DNA of 64,000 nucleotides from Paragonimus westermani (Eukaryota; Platyhelminthes; Trematoda; Plagiorchiida; Troglotrematidae). This document shows positions 22,831-33,368 of this stretch, piece after piece; the stretch's first letter is position 1; every line of letters begins with the position of its first letter. Below the pieces are notes generated by a model. The model worked only from the letters and a program-made list of their open reading frames with translations, did no database searches and had not been told where the DNA came from. Location: NCBI GenBank assembly GCA_008508345.1, contig QNGE01000733.1, positions 133,543-197,542 of the forward strand. The letters are read 5' to 3'. The position numbers and the translations under genes were made by a program.

Positions 22831-22976
22831 TCATATGGCAGCTGTGTTGTCCATGGTTGTTGTCAGGTCTCTGAAGTACACGCGCACTCTCTCGTATCCA
22901 TCCGCACACACGCAGAATTCTGAGACTTTCTCTGGGGACGGACAGTACGGCCACGTCAACTCAAACTGTCGTTTGC
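22831..22976 (-). CDS. Candidate last exon, Cys-containing C-terminus
   Basis: The acceptor TTCATATTCTATCGTGTTTCACATCAG is strong. Two carried bases and 47 codons run to TGA at 22831-22833; 27 of 47 codons begin with a purine. The segment reads RQFELTWPYCPSPEKVSEF then CVCADGYERVRVYFRDL. An ATTAAA at 22729-22734 (minus sense) could be the poly(A) signal. If it is a last exon, the acidic exon at 22579 belongs to another gene; alternatively a weak internal donor is used. Family unknown. Confidence 0.42.
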
Positions 22977-23036
22977 CTGATGTGAAACACGATAGAATAT
23001 GAAAGATGTGAGAAGGGATTAACTAACTACCTTAAG

Positions 23037-23100
23037 GTTGTCCACGTGTCACGCGTGTCTACTGCTTGTGTGACCATAATCAACACCACAGTGGGCAACG
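23037..23100 (+). CDS. Candidate 64 nt exon following the signal-peptide exon
   Basis: The acceptor TTAACTAACTACCTTAAG and donor AACG|GTAAGC bound 21 codons plus one base in phase 0. It reads VVHVSRVSTACVTIINTTVG and contains one Cys and one N-glycosylation sequon, which fits a secreted product. The phase agrees with the exon ending at 22417. Confidence 0.38.
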
Positions 23101-23724
23101 GTAAGCTGGGGCGTGTGTCTTTAAATCAGCACACCGGATCGTCAAACTTCGTTAAAGAAGTTAGGGTCAAGTCCACGTCTGCAGAATTCAGCCGGACCGT
23201 GAAGCATGATCAGTGTAAAGTTATGTTGTGGAGTCTCACTAGCGAAGCATAAGCCACGAGTGATAAACGTGTTTTGCAGAAGGTCTCGGGAGTACGTTGG
23301 CAGACATCGGCCAACACATTTTCAAGTGAAATGGGGTCAGACAGTTTAGCTGAATGTCTTGAACTTCTGCAGCTGCTGAGACTTTACAGACCAGAAGGGT
23401 GGCATGCATCAGCTTACTCACACTACGAAGTGGACTAGAGAAGTTTCTTCACATTAACGCGCACAGCACTCGCACTGTTTGAGTTAGTGCAATTGGAAAT
23501 TACCAGTTTTCGCGTTCCGACCGCTTTGTTCAAACTGTTCAAGGGAAGTAGTTGTTTCAGAAAAAAGCATTTACCGAATAGTGCATCATAACTGAAGAAA
23601 AAGTGAGATGAAAGGTCACCATGACCCAACTTTTGGATAAAGAGAACGGGCGATTTAAGCAATGCATGGTTAGCAGTGTCCTTTACAGTGACCAAGGCTA
23701 CAGGACGCCTGCGTATAACTATCA

Positions 23725-24480
23725 CTATAAGTGGCTTCCGCTGTACCACTTGCGGTTCCATTTACACACCCCGTAACCAATGTAAACCCTAAGGAATAAG
23801 ACCACTAGAAGTGTGAGACTTTCTTCTCCAGACGGCCAACGCTGGCTAGCCAAGCGATTGGCTAGCAAGAAAATACGATTTTCCTCTGTCTTTCTCACAT
23901 CTAAAACCGCCACTTCCTGAGTTGGCTTTCCCAGTGTAATTGGACGGTCGTTCACGTTACATGGTTCGTTTGCTTCCAACTTGTTGAGTGTCATAGCGTT
24001 TAACACCATCAGTTATCGAGTCACGTCAGCCAATTCTTCCAACTTTACCGGACGTGTGATGTGAACAATCTTGGGCCGTTCCCTGACTGCTGGTGGCATT
24101 CCTTCCAAGTACTGACGAGTCGATCTGCGTTTTTCTGAATCCTGGTCCAACTCCTGCAGGCGTTTGACAACGCTACCCATAATGACACGGCGTAAACGAG
24201 AGCATGGCCTCCGGGACCAAGCCGGAGGCCCTTGAAACACCGCACTGTTCTCCGGTATTCTACAAAGCTGTCACTCTCGGCGATCAGCGCTACCTTTGAC
24301 GCAGCCCACTTCAACTCGCAAGATCCCTTCTGGACTTCTCCATCCTTGAACGGCCGCTGCTACGGAATCTTCATTCTCAGTACCTGTCACAGTACCAATT
24401 GTTGTGAATCAAGAACGTGGATGACCCAAAGATTGTTTACTCAAAAAATAGTCACAAGGGGCATATCCTACAACATCACC
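23725..24480 (-). mobile_element. LTR edge and gag of a CsRn1-like retrotransposon
   Basis: On the minus strand an LTR ending ...TTCACAACA is followed by ATTGGTACTGTGACAGG, a decayed primer-binding site. A gag start, MKIP.QRPFKDGEVQK, lies at about 24374. An internal deletion of roughly 120 bases joins this to LKWAASKVALIAE, and the frame later shifts into GMPPAVRERPKIVHITRPVK and LEELADVTR, which are recognisable Gag C-terminal blocks. Below 24010, PITLGK and VRKTEENRIFLLANRLASQ continue the same Gag in another frame. The piece is closely related to the gag fragment at 58512-58749. Stops and frameshifts show it is dead. Confidence 0.78.
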
Positions 24481-25614
24481 TTGAACACAAACCCATTTGC
24501 ACTAAATAATCATGAGATGCCACAATTACCAGTGGTAAATCCATGTTTGGGGAACACCATTCCATGAAGAAGCGCACTGATGAATAAAGTTAATTCAAGT
24601 TGAACTGAAGCCAGTGGAGTGGCTGTCTTTTAACGATAAGGTTACAAATTAAACAACGATTAAATAAGTCTCAGGCTAACACGATGGTATAGGAAAACAC
24701 TAAACGAGTTGCGTTTCACAGGCTCCACGTGTGCTTGTGTGTTTTTATTTTTTTTTAATGTATAGAAATTAACATTTCGTATTAGTTGATAGGTAAAGAA
24801 AAGCACTGTTCTACACTTAAACACGAGGACAAACAAACGCTGTTTAGCAGGCAACAAGCATCATCTTTCTTGTTGTTTATCGGACCATGACTAAATTTCT
24901 GCAAACACTTTCCCAAACCTAAAAACAGTCATTCTTCCTCACAGTAAACCCGAATGGTAAATTTGCTTGCTATCTCTCACTCTGCAAAAGGAAGGCCATT
25001 GTTCTTTACAGAGGTCATCTGTAACGAATTGTCTGTTTATCTGGTGTTTGACTAGTCTCGACCACAGGCGTATGAGTTCAGTTGAGAGTTATCTTTCTTA
25101 CTTCTAATATATGTTGTCTCCATAGGCGTGATTACTGTAGCCACACCCCTCCAGTGTGACCGGTATTTACCCGCAATTTTAAATGTGGTAATTGCGTTCG
25201 ACATATAAGTGAAATTAATAGTTTCTCAGTAGTCCAGCAGAGCTTATTGCAAACAGACAAGTTACTCGCATACTAATGCAAATGGATATTGCCATGCTGA
25301 GCAAAGGCGTACCGACAATCACAGATAAACTCGTGACTGACACGCATTTAGTTCAGTAACGTTAATCCGACTACTACCAGTTATCTACTGAATTTCGGAA
25401 ACGTTTTAGTGTCAAGTCTCACCGCGAAATTCAATAACCAAGGCTCTGTTATCATCGGTATCAAATCAGCCTTGAGAAATACACACGCAGACAGTTCTAC
25501 TCACTTTCGTTGATTAATAGCTTAGTATCAAATACAGTCTTACTTTCAAAAGCTGCACCACGAAAACAATTCTTTAAAAAAGAACATTCTGATCACGATA
25601 GGACCGATACACTT
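24481..25614. other. No supported gene
   Basis: AT-rich sequence. The first part may still be LTR. A 36 nt minus-strand segment near 25104-25139 (ITPMETTYIR) is flanked by AG and GTAAGA but stands alone. Nothing else is recognised. Confidence 0.4.
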
Positions 25615-26005
25615 CCATGACTATTCTTCACGAAAACGCTTAACAACGTGTAGTGATAAACCAACGATATCAAGTGTCCAAACAAGATTGGATCACAATG
25701 TCATCACACTACTGAACAAATTAACAAAACTGATAAATAGGTAGATTCAACGTTTTTAATCATCAAATTATTATCGGATAAATTTTCTGTGCAACAAAAG
25801 AGGATGCATGCGGAACTCAAATAAAGTACAGTAACGAGCAGCTAGCTGTTTGTATAACAATCAAATTGAGACAAGAGAACGTCTGAATCGTGTCCAGACT
25901 AACTGCCGAAAACCAGTGAGGATGAAATATGCACGGGTAAATAATTTGGTGGGGTGGGGTTATACCAGATTTTCACGTATTTGACCCTGAAAAGTTGATA
26001 CACTT
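25615..26005 (+). repeat. Unnamed dispersed repeat, copy 2
   Basis: Same-orientation partner of 12425-12935, sharing the ordered landmarks CAAGATTGGATC, CTGAACAAATTA, AAATAAAGTACA, AATCAAATTGA and GATACAC. It is about 120 bases shorter than copy 1, the missing part lying in the middle. Old and divergent. Confidence 0.7.
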
Positions 26006-26567
26006 TTGCCACGCTCGAAATTCCGTTCTTAACTCAAGTAAGTGTGCAAACCACAAGCAAAAAACAATTCCATCCAACCTGTACATCAACTAAAAAAACT
26101 AGCACCCAATTTACCGATCAGTAGGAATAACATAATCTCAACCTGGGCCACAGTTTAGTTAATTCGGGTGCGTCCTTGTTCACGATCTTTGTGAAACCTC
26201 TGAAAGACAAAGCCTCAAATATTTAGATTTCTATATACAGTCAGGAACTGTTTCTACGGCCAATCTCAGTTAGTGTCTGGCTCGTCATGAGATTGCAAAC
26301 TTCCAAACTAACAGAGCTTTCCAACGAAGAACGTGGTGTCAAGATATGAGATCAGACCCAGTATTCAATATAGTTACGTCAGTAACTATCTGAGTAACCA
26401 ATAATTAGCACAATCGGTATTGCTTGGCGCCCTTAACGTGTCAGCTGACCTATTGTTTCTGACTTTTCTCAAGGCTCTGTTTTGCCGACTAGCCTCTAAA
26501 CGTACGCATCTAAGTCAGAATCTGTTAGTGCAACCAGGGTGGTAAGATCCATCGGTAGTCCACATAC

Positions 26568-26706
26568 AGAAGATCGCCGAAAGTCTGATGCACAACTGGT
26601 CCTCTGTTGAGCATTTCAGAGGGGAGTATAAACGGAGAGTAAAAGTTTCCCGTAAACATGTGAAAGTGCTAACGATGGGAAATATTAGAAAGTAGCCAAA
26701 GCGTAG
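26568..26706 (-). CDS. Candidate internal exon, hydrophobic, unknown
   Basis: The minus strand has an excellent acceptor (TGAGCTCATCCTTTGCTATCCAG) and a strong donor TTCT|GTATGT. It encodes 46 codons in phase 0 with one trailing base. RFGYFLIFPIVSTFTCL looks like a membrane segment, followed by KCSTEDQLCIRLSAIF. Codon bias is near neutral. No phase-matched neighbour was found. Confidence 0.36.
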
Positions 26707-27477
26707 CTGGATAGCAAAGGATGAGCTCAACCATAGTGTATTAACCAAAAAGCAAGCGAGCTTCGGCATGTAACAAACAGCACCTAACCAGTAACAGTTT
26801 TGAAAGAGTGAACTCACTAGTACTGTGTCGAAATTAACCTGACAACTAGCCACTAAAATTGGTTTTCGAATGCGTGTGCCTGGCGTGTAGATGAAATCAT
26901 CAACTCAGGACACTATCAAGAATGTTTGCACATTCAACTCTGATATGGGATATAAGTCATTCTGTGATACTACGGGTTCCAACAAGAACGTTCAGGCATA
27001 AATGTTTACCTTTATGTATCGAGCTCGATAACTCTGATCCCAAGGACTGTACTTCAAGCGCCCTGATGTTCGCCAACGAATAGCACATATTTTGTCATGA
27101 TTCCTTGAGAGTTCTGGAAAACTGTGCCACGTTTTCAGTCACTTCGACTTCAGTGTACAGTTCAGAAAAATTAGATCAGCCGGGCATGCAGTGGGGTTCT
27201 CAGCACTCCAGTTTTATATCTGCGTAACTCTTTCTTGCCTTCATTCAAAACAGATAACAGCTGCAGTGTTGGCAATGGAAGATGCGCATCTTTTCTGAAT
27301 CACACAATTCGATAACCGGATTTAAAACTTCATTTTGATAGTCCGTATAATCAGATGACTATCTTCCACCCAGTACGACTGTTGACTAGGCTAGCTCACT
27401 TACTACCGCTACCGCCTCGCAACACACCCGAGATGGTACACCTTCTAGGCTAATAAACCTGTGCTCAGCTTATTCAC

Positions 27478-27692
27478 TCATTTTAGCACACGACGTATGT
27501 TCCAGTCAGAAGCACACGTATACTGTACAATTTGAAGTGCATCAGCCGAAAACCGTTTTCTCTGGAGCATGCATTGGGCAAATCTTATGTGATAATCATC
27601 TGGAATTATTCCGTCGTCTACTATGGGATTAGCATCAACGGAACTGTATGTGGGCTTTTGATTCGTGTCCCTCCATTCTGTCAATTTTGTTA
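27478..27692 (-). CDS. Candidate last exon, unknown protein
   Basis: The acceptor GACGATTAGTTTTTTTGTCAG precedes two carried bases and 70 codons, ending in TGA at 27478-27480. Purines lead 42 of 70 codons. The reading is hydrophilic and protein-like: DANPIVDDGIIPDDYHI, then FAQCMLQRKRFSADALQIVQ and CASDWNIRRVLK at the C-terminus. No canonical poly(A) signal was found nearby. Not recognised. Confidence 0.48.
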
Positions 27693-28257
27693 CTGACAAA
27701 AAAACTAATCGTCGTTACAACGTAAACTAGCGTTGCTCATTTTTGAATAACAAGCTTGACAACTTAATATGCCACGTATGGTGTACACGTTTGCAAACTA
27801 GGTATGATCACAAGCAAAATTAACCCAAAATCCTTGTGTATAACCCCATGATAGGATTAGGAAAGATTATCTGAATGGGTACCATTGAGGATTACATTAT
27901 GAAATTATGGTTTGCTAGCAATTTGTCTCATTTCACCTTGCACGTGAAACGTCATCCTTATTTCTCCTACTCGGTTTCATGATTCACTTCAAAGATGACA
28001 GCCACTAGAGCACAAACCTGATAAACTAGCTATGGAGTTAAGTAGATGCCAGGCAGATTTGACAAGCGACAGGATAAAAAACGAAGGTGGTCCTAGTGTA
28101 GTTCTTTCAGACTGAGACCGAGAGTGAACTGAAATTCACGACTCTCGTTCGCCGCCCATTCGTTTGTCTTCACAAAAAACGCTTGTGCAGCGAAAACTTT
28201 GGTGGATTTGCTAATCCCCAACGGAATAATGGCATCTAATTCAGGAACATTTGTCAG

Positions 28258-28481
28258 AATTACGAGTTACAAAGTGGAGTGGTCGATTGGGCAGTGGTCG
28301 TCGGAGAAGTGGAAGATGACACAGGTGGGCAGCCTGTTTCTAATCTTAAACTCGAAGCGCAAGAAATTATGTGTCCTACTGGAATTGACCACATTTCTTT
28401 GAGAGAGAAAATGCTAATTCGGAGATGAACTTGGCAGTTCTGACAGATGGGAAAGATTTCGCCTATTTCATTGACGAAATC
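28258..28481 (+). CDS. Strong coding segment, exon(s) with an 83 nt intron or frameshift
   Basis: From an ACATTTGTCAG acceptor the frame at 28258 reads LQSGVVDWAVVVGEVEDDT; 38 of 55 codons begin with a purine and G leads many of them. It stays open through QPVSNLKLEAQEIMCPTGID to a TGA at 28426. A second frame reads ENANSEMNLAVLTDGKDFAY, then FIDEI up to a perfect donor GTAAGT at 28482. The two can be joined in phase by a donor at 28325 (ACAG|GTGGGC) and an acceptor at 28407, an 83 nt intron. However, that intron is itself coding-like, so intron retention, or a frameshifted relic, is possible. Another coding-like frame (KTLVDLLIPNGIMASNSG) lies just upstream at 28190-28250. Confidence 0.5.
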
Positions 28482-29569
28482 GTAAGTGAGGTTTACTCAC
28501 CCACACTTGGTTTCCCAAACACGTTTACAATTTACGTTTACTTTCTTTACTCATTTTGTGATCCAACGCTAACCGCCGATTACAAAACCAGATCGCTACA
28601 CATAAACACCTGGTTATCGTGAATTCACCTGCTTTAGAATCATAGACAATATGAGGATCTGAAAATAAATGTTCGGATGAGGTTATAACATTAGAATACG
28701 GCAGGCGACTCCTTGAGCACCAAAACTTCAGCAATAACCTACACATGCCGGTAAATGTCACTGATATGCTATTGTAATATCATCAGATTACATGTATGGA
28801 TTAACCATAAGTTTCCACTGAGCAGTTTCGTACACGTCAACTGGAACCACACACCCATGCATATCCACTTCACTACGTATGACACATCTCTGTTTGAACA
28901 GCACGCACCATAGACTGACGGAGAAGCACCCAGATATAGCTACTCTGGTCTTACCACAAACCACTTGAAGCTACGTCTGTCGGCTGGTAAACAGTGGCTC
29001 CCTAGTTTTGGCTGTAACAAGCTTAAATAGACGTAAAAAATAAAACCGCCTTTTAAATTTTTCACAAAAAAAGACATCTGACATTTAATATAATCTATTT
29101 CAACTCGCCATGATCCCCTAGTTCAGTATTGATGTTGTCGCCACGTCGTCTTGGTAGACGTCTTTACAGTGCCGTTACGTAACGCCAACCCGAGGCTATT
29201 GATGCAAACCACAGTCCTGTTGACCAACTAACGACGACAATGTTATCTACACCAAACACTTGCTCATGCCATCGATTCTCTTCTATGCTGACTTTTTAGC
29301 GTACCATTTCTGGTCCTTCCGGCTAGTCCTTATTAGCATACGCACTGATTGTAGAAGAGAAGTTTAACCTTTCTTGATGCAAGTGTTGAACTTCAGTAAT
29401 CATCTGTAACCTTGACTCAGTTTGATTCCTGCAGTTTCAGGTACTGAAGACTGTGGTTGACGCACAGTTTCTGGAATCAACTTCCGAGCATCACAACTGT
29501 CTCCTTCATCTGCTTGCTACAATATTTCGTTTCCTAAACAAGTGACACGTTCCCCGTCTAGCTTCACAG

Positions 29570-29652
29570 ATCGTAAGAAGCATCAGAACTTTTCAAAACA
29601 CATTCTGAGCTATATGAAACAACGAGATGACACAATGATGCCAGCCTCACAG
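29570..29652 (+). CDS. Candidate internal exon, unknown protein
   Basis: The acceptor TTCCCCGTCTAGCTTCACAG and donor CAG|GTATAC bound two carried bases and 27 codons: RKKHQNFSKHILSYMKQRDD, then TMMPASQ. It leaves in phase 0, matching 30324. The protein is basic and helical. Unrecognised. Confidence 0.4.
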
Positions 29653-30323
29653 GTATACCTGGCAGATTCGATGTCAAAGCAAACTTTCGGAGTGAAAAGT
29701 CACGTTCGGTGGAAAATCACAGCAATGCAACATCAATATTAATACTGGCACACGTGTGCGCGCGCACTTGCGTGTAGAAGTCTGTCTAAAAGCGTGTTAA
29801 TACACGTTTTTCTTCCTCTCGATGTTACCTGAAAGTCTAACGTACGAAGTACACAGCTGACAAAGCAAGGTAGCTAGATTTCTCAGCAGACGTACGTGCT
29901 TGTTTTTAGGGCGCAGAAGTCCACAAAGTTGAACTGTCGAAGTAAATGTTGAATTGATCACCATACGTGACTCTAATTACTACACTTGTGCACCTAGTTC
30001 TGGCTCAGGTGAACAGTTTTGACGTTGCGGAGAAGTGAAGGACATCATTCACTTCCTCACCAGTCGTTTTAGATTCAAACAGGTCAGCGATGTTTCGAGA
30101 GAATTTCAGAACTTCAAAAGGCGCTTTTGGCTAGTCGTTAGAGTTGACCCTACAACGAGTATCTCTACTAAAAAGGCTGATTATTGACAGCCTGTTCTTT
30201 TGATGGGTCCTTACAGATTCAACGAAGATGATGTGATCAACGCCCTGCTGTAACTGTAGTTGTCTGTATCCGGTTCACTTGTGTTTCACTATCTACATGT
30301 CACAATCCTTCTGTTTATTGCAG

Positions 30324-30563
30324 ACCCACTTGTCGCGTTCACATCACATGTGTTTAACCACATTTCACCAGACACGCATACCCGGACGCAAACAAGGTGA
30401 ACGTCGCTTTGGATTAAATAACGCAGCTGACGTCGCCACAGCGGGACGCTCACCAATTAACTTCGTTCAGCTCTCTAATTGCTCCTGGCTGGGTTGTTTC
30501 ATGACCGACCCAACCCTAAACATAACACTGCAAAACTGCAAGAAGCAAATGAACGCGTGTTGA
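30324..30563 (+). CDS. Candidate last exon paired with 29570-29652
   Basis: The acceptor CACAATCCTTCTGTTTATTGCAG leads into 79 codons in phase 0 ending in TGA at 30561-30563. The first half reads THLSRSHHMCLTTFHQTR and the second GRSPINFVQLSNCSWLGC. An AATAAA at 30773-30778, about 210 bases on, could end the transcript. The second half has the better codon bias. Unrecognised. Confidence 0.4.
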   Translation, partial: THLSRSHHMCLTTFHQTRIPGRKQGERRFGLNNAADVATAGRSPINFVQLSNCSWLGCFMTDPTLNITLQNCKKQMNAC

Positions 30564-31278
30564 TTGACCCAACCTCACAGTCTCTGGGACTATCATGATG
30601 CACGCAACCAGCCTCACGTAAGTTGCGCCTAACATACGGACATAAAACTGTCTGATGGATTAATGGGCTGTACAGTCACCGTTTACTGCAGTACTCTGAC
30701 CTTGGTTTCATTCCGTATGAGACTAAATATACACGCAGTCTCGGGCAAAATAGTTCATCCTGAATTCAATTGAATAAAATGAAGAATATGTCCTATTTCT
30801 CTTGTGTGTGTGGGGGGGCATTTGGATTCCGGTGTATGTCAGTCTCACGGACAAGTTGTGATCCGTGACCGCCTGTTGAGCGAAATCTGTTGGCCTAATT
30901 GATAGCAGATCTGTAGAACGATGTCAATCAGCATTTGATAGACGACTGTTTGTCTCAGCACCAGAATGGGTCCTCTGATGAAACACATACGCATACAAGG
31001 TTATGCATGTTGTTCGGCAATATGGGGCCTACTGGTCCACCTGTCTGTTGTGGTACAATGTGGTGAGAAACAGGAACACGCAGTTGATGTTTAAAATATT
31101 GTGATACTATCGTGGCTATTTATGCACAACACCAATCCCCTACAAATTGGCCCAAACCATCGTCAGTGACCCATCGTTATTCCTAACATGTGCCAACAAC
31201 TTGTGTTACAGTGTACATCAGTATACCCTTTCTAAGTTTCCGTAGCAAAGTGAATGTTTTTGTCTCATCCATCCACAG

Positions 31279-31333
31279 CTGTTCGTTCTACTGTACGGGG
31301 AACTCGAGAGAAGCAGTTGCCGTCAACTCCATG
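31279..31333 (+). CDS. Candidate 55 nt exon, start of a plus-strand chain
   Basis: The acceptor TTTTTGTCTCATCCATCCACAG and donor ATG|GTAAAG bound one carried base and 18 codons reading CSFYCTGNSREAVAVNSM. It exits in phase 0 and can join 31981-32215. Confidence 0.36.
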
Positions 31334-31713
31334 GTAAAGGGTCACGATCGTTATGCAGGAGATGTGTTCATTTGACCGGTCACAAGAAGAAGCAGTATTT
31401 GAAGGCCAAGATGTTACCTAAAGCGCATTACACTAACAAGTTTTAGCTGGTCATGCTGGTCAGTGGTAGCGAGTGGATAACCGAGCATATATACGGTTCA
31501 CTAAGGACTGTGAATCATCAAGGACAGATATGTATTCAACTAGGTCATCACCAGTTAATCTGTTAACTGATGGACGTTTGGATAGTCCGTTTTATGCGCC
31601 ATCATGTAAGCTAAATACGTCAGTATACACCTTCACGAGTTTGTAACAGTATACCAAAACATTGAGTGACCCATAAAAATGGTGCCGTTATGCTGAGTGG
31701 TTGATTGGTTGGC

Positions 31714-31888
31714 TCAGCTAAACTCACACACATCTGACTGCAGGTCTAGTGAAAAAGTGGAGCCATTGTGCTTCAAAAAACTTTCTGGAGGTGTAAAAGT
31801 CGTCTGGTCAGTAGTGTCTTTATAGTGCAGTACTGTAAGTATTCTGTTGACTCGAAATGAACTTGAATGAACATAGGCCCAACGAGAA
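31714..31888 (-). CDS. Candidate minus-strand last exon
   Basis: An acceptor CTACTGTTTGTTCAG is followed by one carried base and 57 codons to a TAG at 31714-31716. It includes NRILTVLHYKDTTDQTTF and ESFLKHNGSTFSLDLQSD. No partner exon or poly(A) signal was found, and it lies just outside a plus-strand exon candidate. Weak. Confidence 0.26.
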
Positions 31889-31980
31889 CTGAACAAACAG
31901 TAGCTCTATAGACGCTGCTTCCTTCTATTTACTGAGATTGTTGCTGATCAGCTCGTTGTCCACTTATCTTACTTTATGAG

Positions 31981-32215
31981 GTAGTGTTGTCGTATGCCTT
32001 CAACAGCCTGATGTGGACTAGTACAGACTTTCAGAGGTGCCTTACAGAATGTTCAGGTAGTGAAGAATACAGGAAAACACGCTTCTTCCTACTGCTTAAA
32101 GAAGTATTGTTTCGATTTGTAACTGGAATCCAGTCCCGGAATACTTTGCCCTCTTTGTCGAATCGAAGCCAGATGATCAGCTGCTTGGACGGAGACATTA
32201 TTCGTACCATCCTTA
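31981..32215 (+). CDS. Candidate internal exon (235 nt), unknown protein
   Basis: The acceptor CCACTTATCTTACTTTATGAG and donor CTTA|GTAAGT bound 78 codons in phase 0 plus one base. Segments include FNSLMWTSTDFQRCLTECSG and RFFLLLKEVLFRFVTGIQ. The frame is open throughout, but purine-first codons are only 41 of 78. It accepts the phase of the 55 nt exon at 31279 and donates the phase needed at 37601. Unrecognised. Confidence 0.4.
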
Positions 32216-32596
32216 GTAAGTTTAGGCCTTGAACCTACGGTGGATTTTACGATCAAACATTAAGGATGCTTACTGAGCTCAACAGTGAAGACGACATAAT
32301 CAGTTGAAATCACAGAAATCATTAACTTGTTGAGTGATACTTTTGAAAGGGGCCGACCAGAAAATCTATGAGAATGCGATGGCTGCAATCAGCTGTGGGC
32401 GTTGTTCACGTCATATGAAAAACAAAATCCCCTACTACTTCAGAAACGTAAATCCACTCTGGCATGTGTACACAAACTATGTTTATTCGTAGGCCTTTTG
32501 AGATACTACCATTGGATAAGAACGCAAAAGCACATACACATTAATAGAGACTTAACCAAGTGATACCAGCAATACTGTTCATCCTCGTGGTATATC

Positions 32597-32683
32597 CTAG
32601 GGTTGTGTCCGGAAAAGACGCATGTACACACTGTTCCGATAGTCCCTTCTTGTCCGTCGTATTCGGGGCTTGTCCTTTTGTCC
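32597..32683 (-). CDS. Last exon of the 32.6-33.4 kb gene
   Basis: On the minus strand, after an ACATTCAG acceptor, 28 codons in phase 0 run to TAG at 32597-32599. The C-terminus is strongly basic: GQKDKPRIRRTRRDYRNSVY, then MRLFRTQP. The phase agrees with the exon ending at 32814. An AATAAA (minus sense) at 32482-32487, 110 bases downstream, supports a gene end here. A competing acceptor 11 bases upstream would break the phase. Confidence 0.45.
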   Translation of the reverse strand, partial: GQKDKPRIRRTRRDYRNSVYMRLFRTQP

Positions 32684-32813
32684 CTGAATGTCGCCTGTGG
32701 GTAATACGCTACTTGTGAGTAGTATACTACTCACAACGAAACTACCTGTTATACAACAATAGTAGACAGGATGTTTTGCCAACAGCAGCAGCAGTAGCAC
32801 ATTAAACAGCTAC

Positions 32814-32908
32814 CTGGGCAAGCTTATTTAGAAAGCACTCTGAAGTGCATCCTCTTGTGTGCATAATCCTTCCTTGGCTGCCATCAGTGCACGAGGACGA
32901 ACAGGAAT
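32814..32908 (-). CDS. Exon of the 32.6-33.4 kb gene, Cys-rich
   Basis: It follows a 27 nt candidate intron (GTAAGTGTTGTGGC...TTTAG). The intron length is a multiple of three and stays open in frame, so retention would add nine residues including two Cys. The exon reads DSCSSSCTDGSQGRIMHTRG and ends CTSECFLNKLAQ at a CAG|GTAGCT donor in phase 0. Four closely spaced Cys suggest disulphides or metal binding. Function unknown. Confidence 0.48.
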
Positions 32909-32935
32909 CTAAACATGAGATGCCACAACACTTAC

Positions 32936-33059
32936 CGCCTGATGGCGCTGTGATATCAAGCCAGAGAGTGTCTACGTACACAACTCCAATTCCTTGTTTA
33001 TATGCAGATGAAATTATACCTATGTAAATCAATTCACTCCCTTTGAATTCAGTTTCCCG
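32936..33059 (-). CDS. Exon of the 32.6-33.4 kb gene
   Basis: It is separated from the next upstream exon by a 29 nt intron (33088-33060, GTGAGT...CACATAG). Removing that intron keeps the frame, whereas reading through it meets a TGA. It has 41 codons plus one base, 27 with purine first; it reads ETEFKGSELIYIGIISSAYK then QGIGVVYVDTLWLDITAPSG and ends at an ideal donor GTAAGT. The product is unrecognised; the middle is hydrophobic. Confidence 0.58.
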
Positions 33060-33088
33060 CTATGTGTTGCGTGTGCCGGTGTACTCAC

Positions 33089-33368
33089 CGACTTGTTTGT
33101 ATAACGCCGACTTCGGCAATCACAACTGTGCTTGATGCTCACTTGTGATGCTTCAATAATTCTGTCAGAACACTTAACTGGCCGCAACAAAGCTATACGA
33201 ACAATGGAGGTGGTATATCTTTGGGGAGAAGCAGTGATATGCATGTCATCCTTATCATCAGTAAGTTTAACTCCATCGTCTGGACATGCTTCCAGTAAGC
33301 GGTCCACAGACAGCAGGGCTGCATTGTCCGATTCTCGTTCCATAGCATTCTTCACTTCTACCACAGAA
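33089..33368 (-). CDS. Largest exon of the 32.6-33.4 kb gene
   Basis: On the minus strand a CTGAGTCTTTAG acceptor is followed by one carried base and 93 codons to TCG|GTGAGT. By my count 58 of 93 codons begin with a purine and about a third with G, a clear coding signature that the opposite strand lacks. Segments are VKNAMERESDNAALLSVDRL, EACPDDGVKLTDDKDDM and VRIALLRPVKCSDRIIEASQ, with several Cys near the end (CDCRSRRYTNKS). It leaves in phase 0 into the 29 nt intron. Upstream candidates lie at 34019-34215 and 36077-36308. The family is unrecognised. Confidence 0.65.
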
